From Bacteroidota bacterium (GTDB lineage: Bacteria > Bacteroidota > Bacteroidia > NORP154): 7,192 nt of DNA. Below, in pieces: positions 6,229-7,192 of the stretch. The notes below the pieces were generated by a model. That model was not told the origin of the DNA and did not search any database. It worked only from the letters and a program-made list of their open reading frames with translations. The stretch spans positions 1 to 7,192 of the forward strand of contig NVRZ01000157.1 of assembly GCA_002401055.1 (NCBI GenBank). Direction: 5' to 3'. The position numbers were made by a program, and so were the translations under genes. The first letter of the stretch is position 1. Each line of letters opens with the position of its first letter.

Positions 6229-7192
6229 GTGAAAGCTATTCCTCACCACTCTCTGCTTGTTCTCATGATACCTTTGGTTATCGCGCTTGACTTTTCGCGT
6301 GGATACAGCCAACAGTCCGGAAAAGGGATAATATCCGGATCCCTAAAGGAAAAAGGCTCAGGAGCTCCTCTCATCGGAGCAAATATATATTTGAAAATCG
6401 ACCTCACTGTTGGCACAACTGCTGATCTGGACGGAAATTATTCTCTGGAGCTAGACACCGGTAAATACACAATAATGTATTCCTATACTGGCATGTTATC
6501 TGTTGCCAGGGCGATACAGCTGAAAGAGGGAGAGATATTGCGCATTAACGTGGAGATGGAACCATTTAGCAGCAGTTTCAAAGAAATCATTATCTCATCA
6601 GGAAGGTATGACAGAACACCTGAAGAATTAATGGTCACAACCGAAATTGTAGGAAAAGATCTCATTGAAGCCAGGAACACCGTGAGTGTTGAAACAATCC
6701 TGGATCAAATTCCGGGAGTAAACATATTGGATGAAGAGCCTCAAATACGAGGTGGAAGCGGCTTCACTTTCGGAGTCGGTTCAAAAGTAGCAGTGATCCT
6801 GGATCAAATGCCTATGATAAATGCCTCGGCCGGTAAACCTAATTGGGACTTAATTCCTGTAGAGAATATTAACCAGATTGAAGTGGTAAAAGGGCCCGGA
6901 TCCGTGCTGACAGGATCCAATGCCATGAGCGGCGCCATTTTTTTTAAAACTGAATATGCCGGTGAGAAGCCTAGAACAGTAGTTCGTTTATACGGTGGCA
7001 TGTATGTTCCGCCCCAGGACACAGCTCAAAAATGGTGGAACGGCAACAGTTACATCGGAGGGCTCAGTTTCCTGCATGCCCGACATCTCGATTCAGCCAA
7101 AACAATTGACATGGTTTTCTCTGGAATGGGGCATTTTGAACAGGGTTATCTGGGTGCACCAAAGGAGGGTAAATACAATATTGGGGACAGCA
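6229..7192 (+). CDS. TonB-dependent receptor, N-terminal part (runs off right edge)
   Basis: The frame is open to the edge for 321 codons. The chosen start is GTG at 6229, because it gives a good signal peptide: VKAIPHH, then a hydrophobic core LLVLMIPLVIAL (9-20), and likely cleavage near GYS-QQ (25-29). The ATG at 6265 would remove the basic part and half the core. Residues 31-112 form a carboxypeptidase-regulatory-like beta-sandwich (GAPLIGANIYL, DLDGNYSLELDTGKYTI). EIIISSGRYDRTPEE (119-133) sits where the TonB-box-like linker occurs. The plug domain covers about 134-241, with VETILDQIPGVNILDE (154-169), QIRGG (172-176) and INQIEVVKGPGSVLTGSNAM (214-233). Strands of the outer-membrane barrel begin after about 250. 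Such receptors import siderophores, vitamins or glycans across the outer membrane using TonB energy. No SusD partner is visible and the substrate cannot be told. The 84-base gap upstream holds the terminator. Confidence 0.9.
   Translation, partial: MKAIPHHSLLVLMIPLVIALDFSRGYSQQSGKGIISGSLKEKGSGAPLIGANIYLKIDLTVGTTADLDGNYSLELDTGKYTIMYSYTGMLSVARAIQLKEGEILRINVEMEPFSSSFKEIIISSGRYDRTPEELMVTTEIVGKDLIEARNTVSVETILDQIPGVNILDEEPQIRGGSGFTFGVGSKVAVILDQMPMINASAGKPNWDLIPVENINQIEVVKGPGSVLTGSNAMSGAIFFKTEYAGEKPRTVVRLYGGMYVPPQDTAQKWWNGNSYIGGLSFLHARHLDSAKTIDMVFSGMGHFEQGYLGAPKEGKYNIGDS

Noticed and set aside
6483..7022. Minus-strand open frames inside the receptor gene
   Set aside because: They are antisense to well-supported carboxypeptidase-regulatory-like and plug domains.
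1..7192. CRISPR array, insertion sequence, toxin-antitoxin or defence genes
   Set aside because: No spaced direct repeats, transposase motifs, terminal inverted repeats or small paired genes were found on either strand.

Overview
The window looks like ordinary chromosomal DNA of a Bacteroidota bacterium, most likely a marine or environmental Cytophagia/Flavobacteriia-type lineage. The case rests on AT-rich codon use, start codons without convincing Shine-Dalgarno sequences, a Bacteroidota-style AsmA protein, a methionyl-tRNA synthetase with a KVSTS (not KMSKS) motif and a four-cysteine zinc knuckle, and a TonB-dependent receptor that begins with a carboxypeptidase-regulatory-like domain. The species cannot be named from sequence alone.

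Layout. Positions 1-4193 are read leftwards and form a compact gene run. In transcription order it holds an LD-carboxypeptidase (ldcA family, 4193-3300), a YraN/UPF0102 nuclease-fold protein (3292-2930), an RluB/RsuA-type rRNA pseudouridine synthase (2925-2095) and a large AsmA-like envelope protein (from 2062, running off the left edge). The gaps are 7, 4 and 32 bases, so a single operon is likely. Positions 4194-4328 are a 135-base divergent intergenic region with one Bacteroidota-like -7 element on each strand. Rightwards come metG (4329-6029), an Arg tRNA with anticodon CCU (6073-6144), a probable terminator that starts in the tRNA 3' end (6142-6179), and the first 321 codons of a TonB-dependent receptor (6229, running off the right edge).

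How the genes relate. Most are housekeeping: peptidoglycan recycling (LdcA), rRNA modification (RluB), methionine charging (MetRS), arginine decoding (tRNA) and envelope functions (AsmA, TonB-dependent receptor). The window contains no insertion sequence, CRISPR array, toxin-antitoxin pair or defence locus, and I found no clear undescribed system. The points worth a second look are modest. MetRS must start on a non-ATG codon and lacks the C-terminal tRNA-binding domain usual in Bacteroidota. The receptor also appears to start on a non-ATG codon (GTG). The tRNA has an unusual G-U terminal pair and its 3' end overlaps a terminator-like hairpin.
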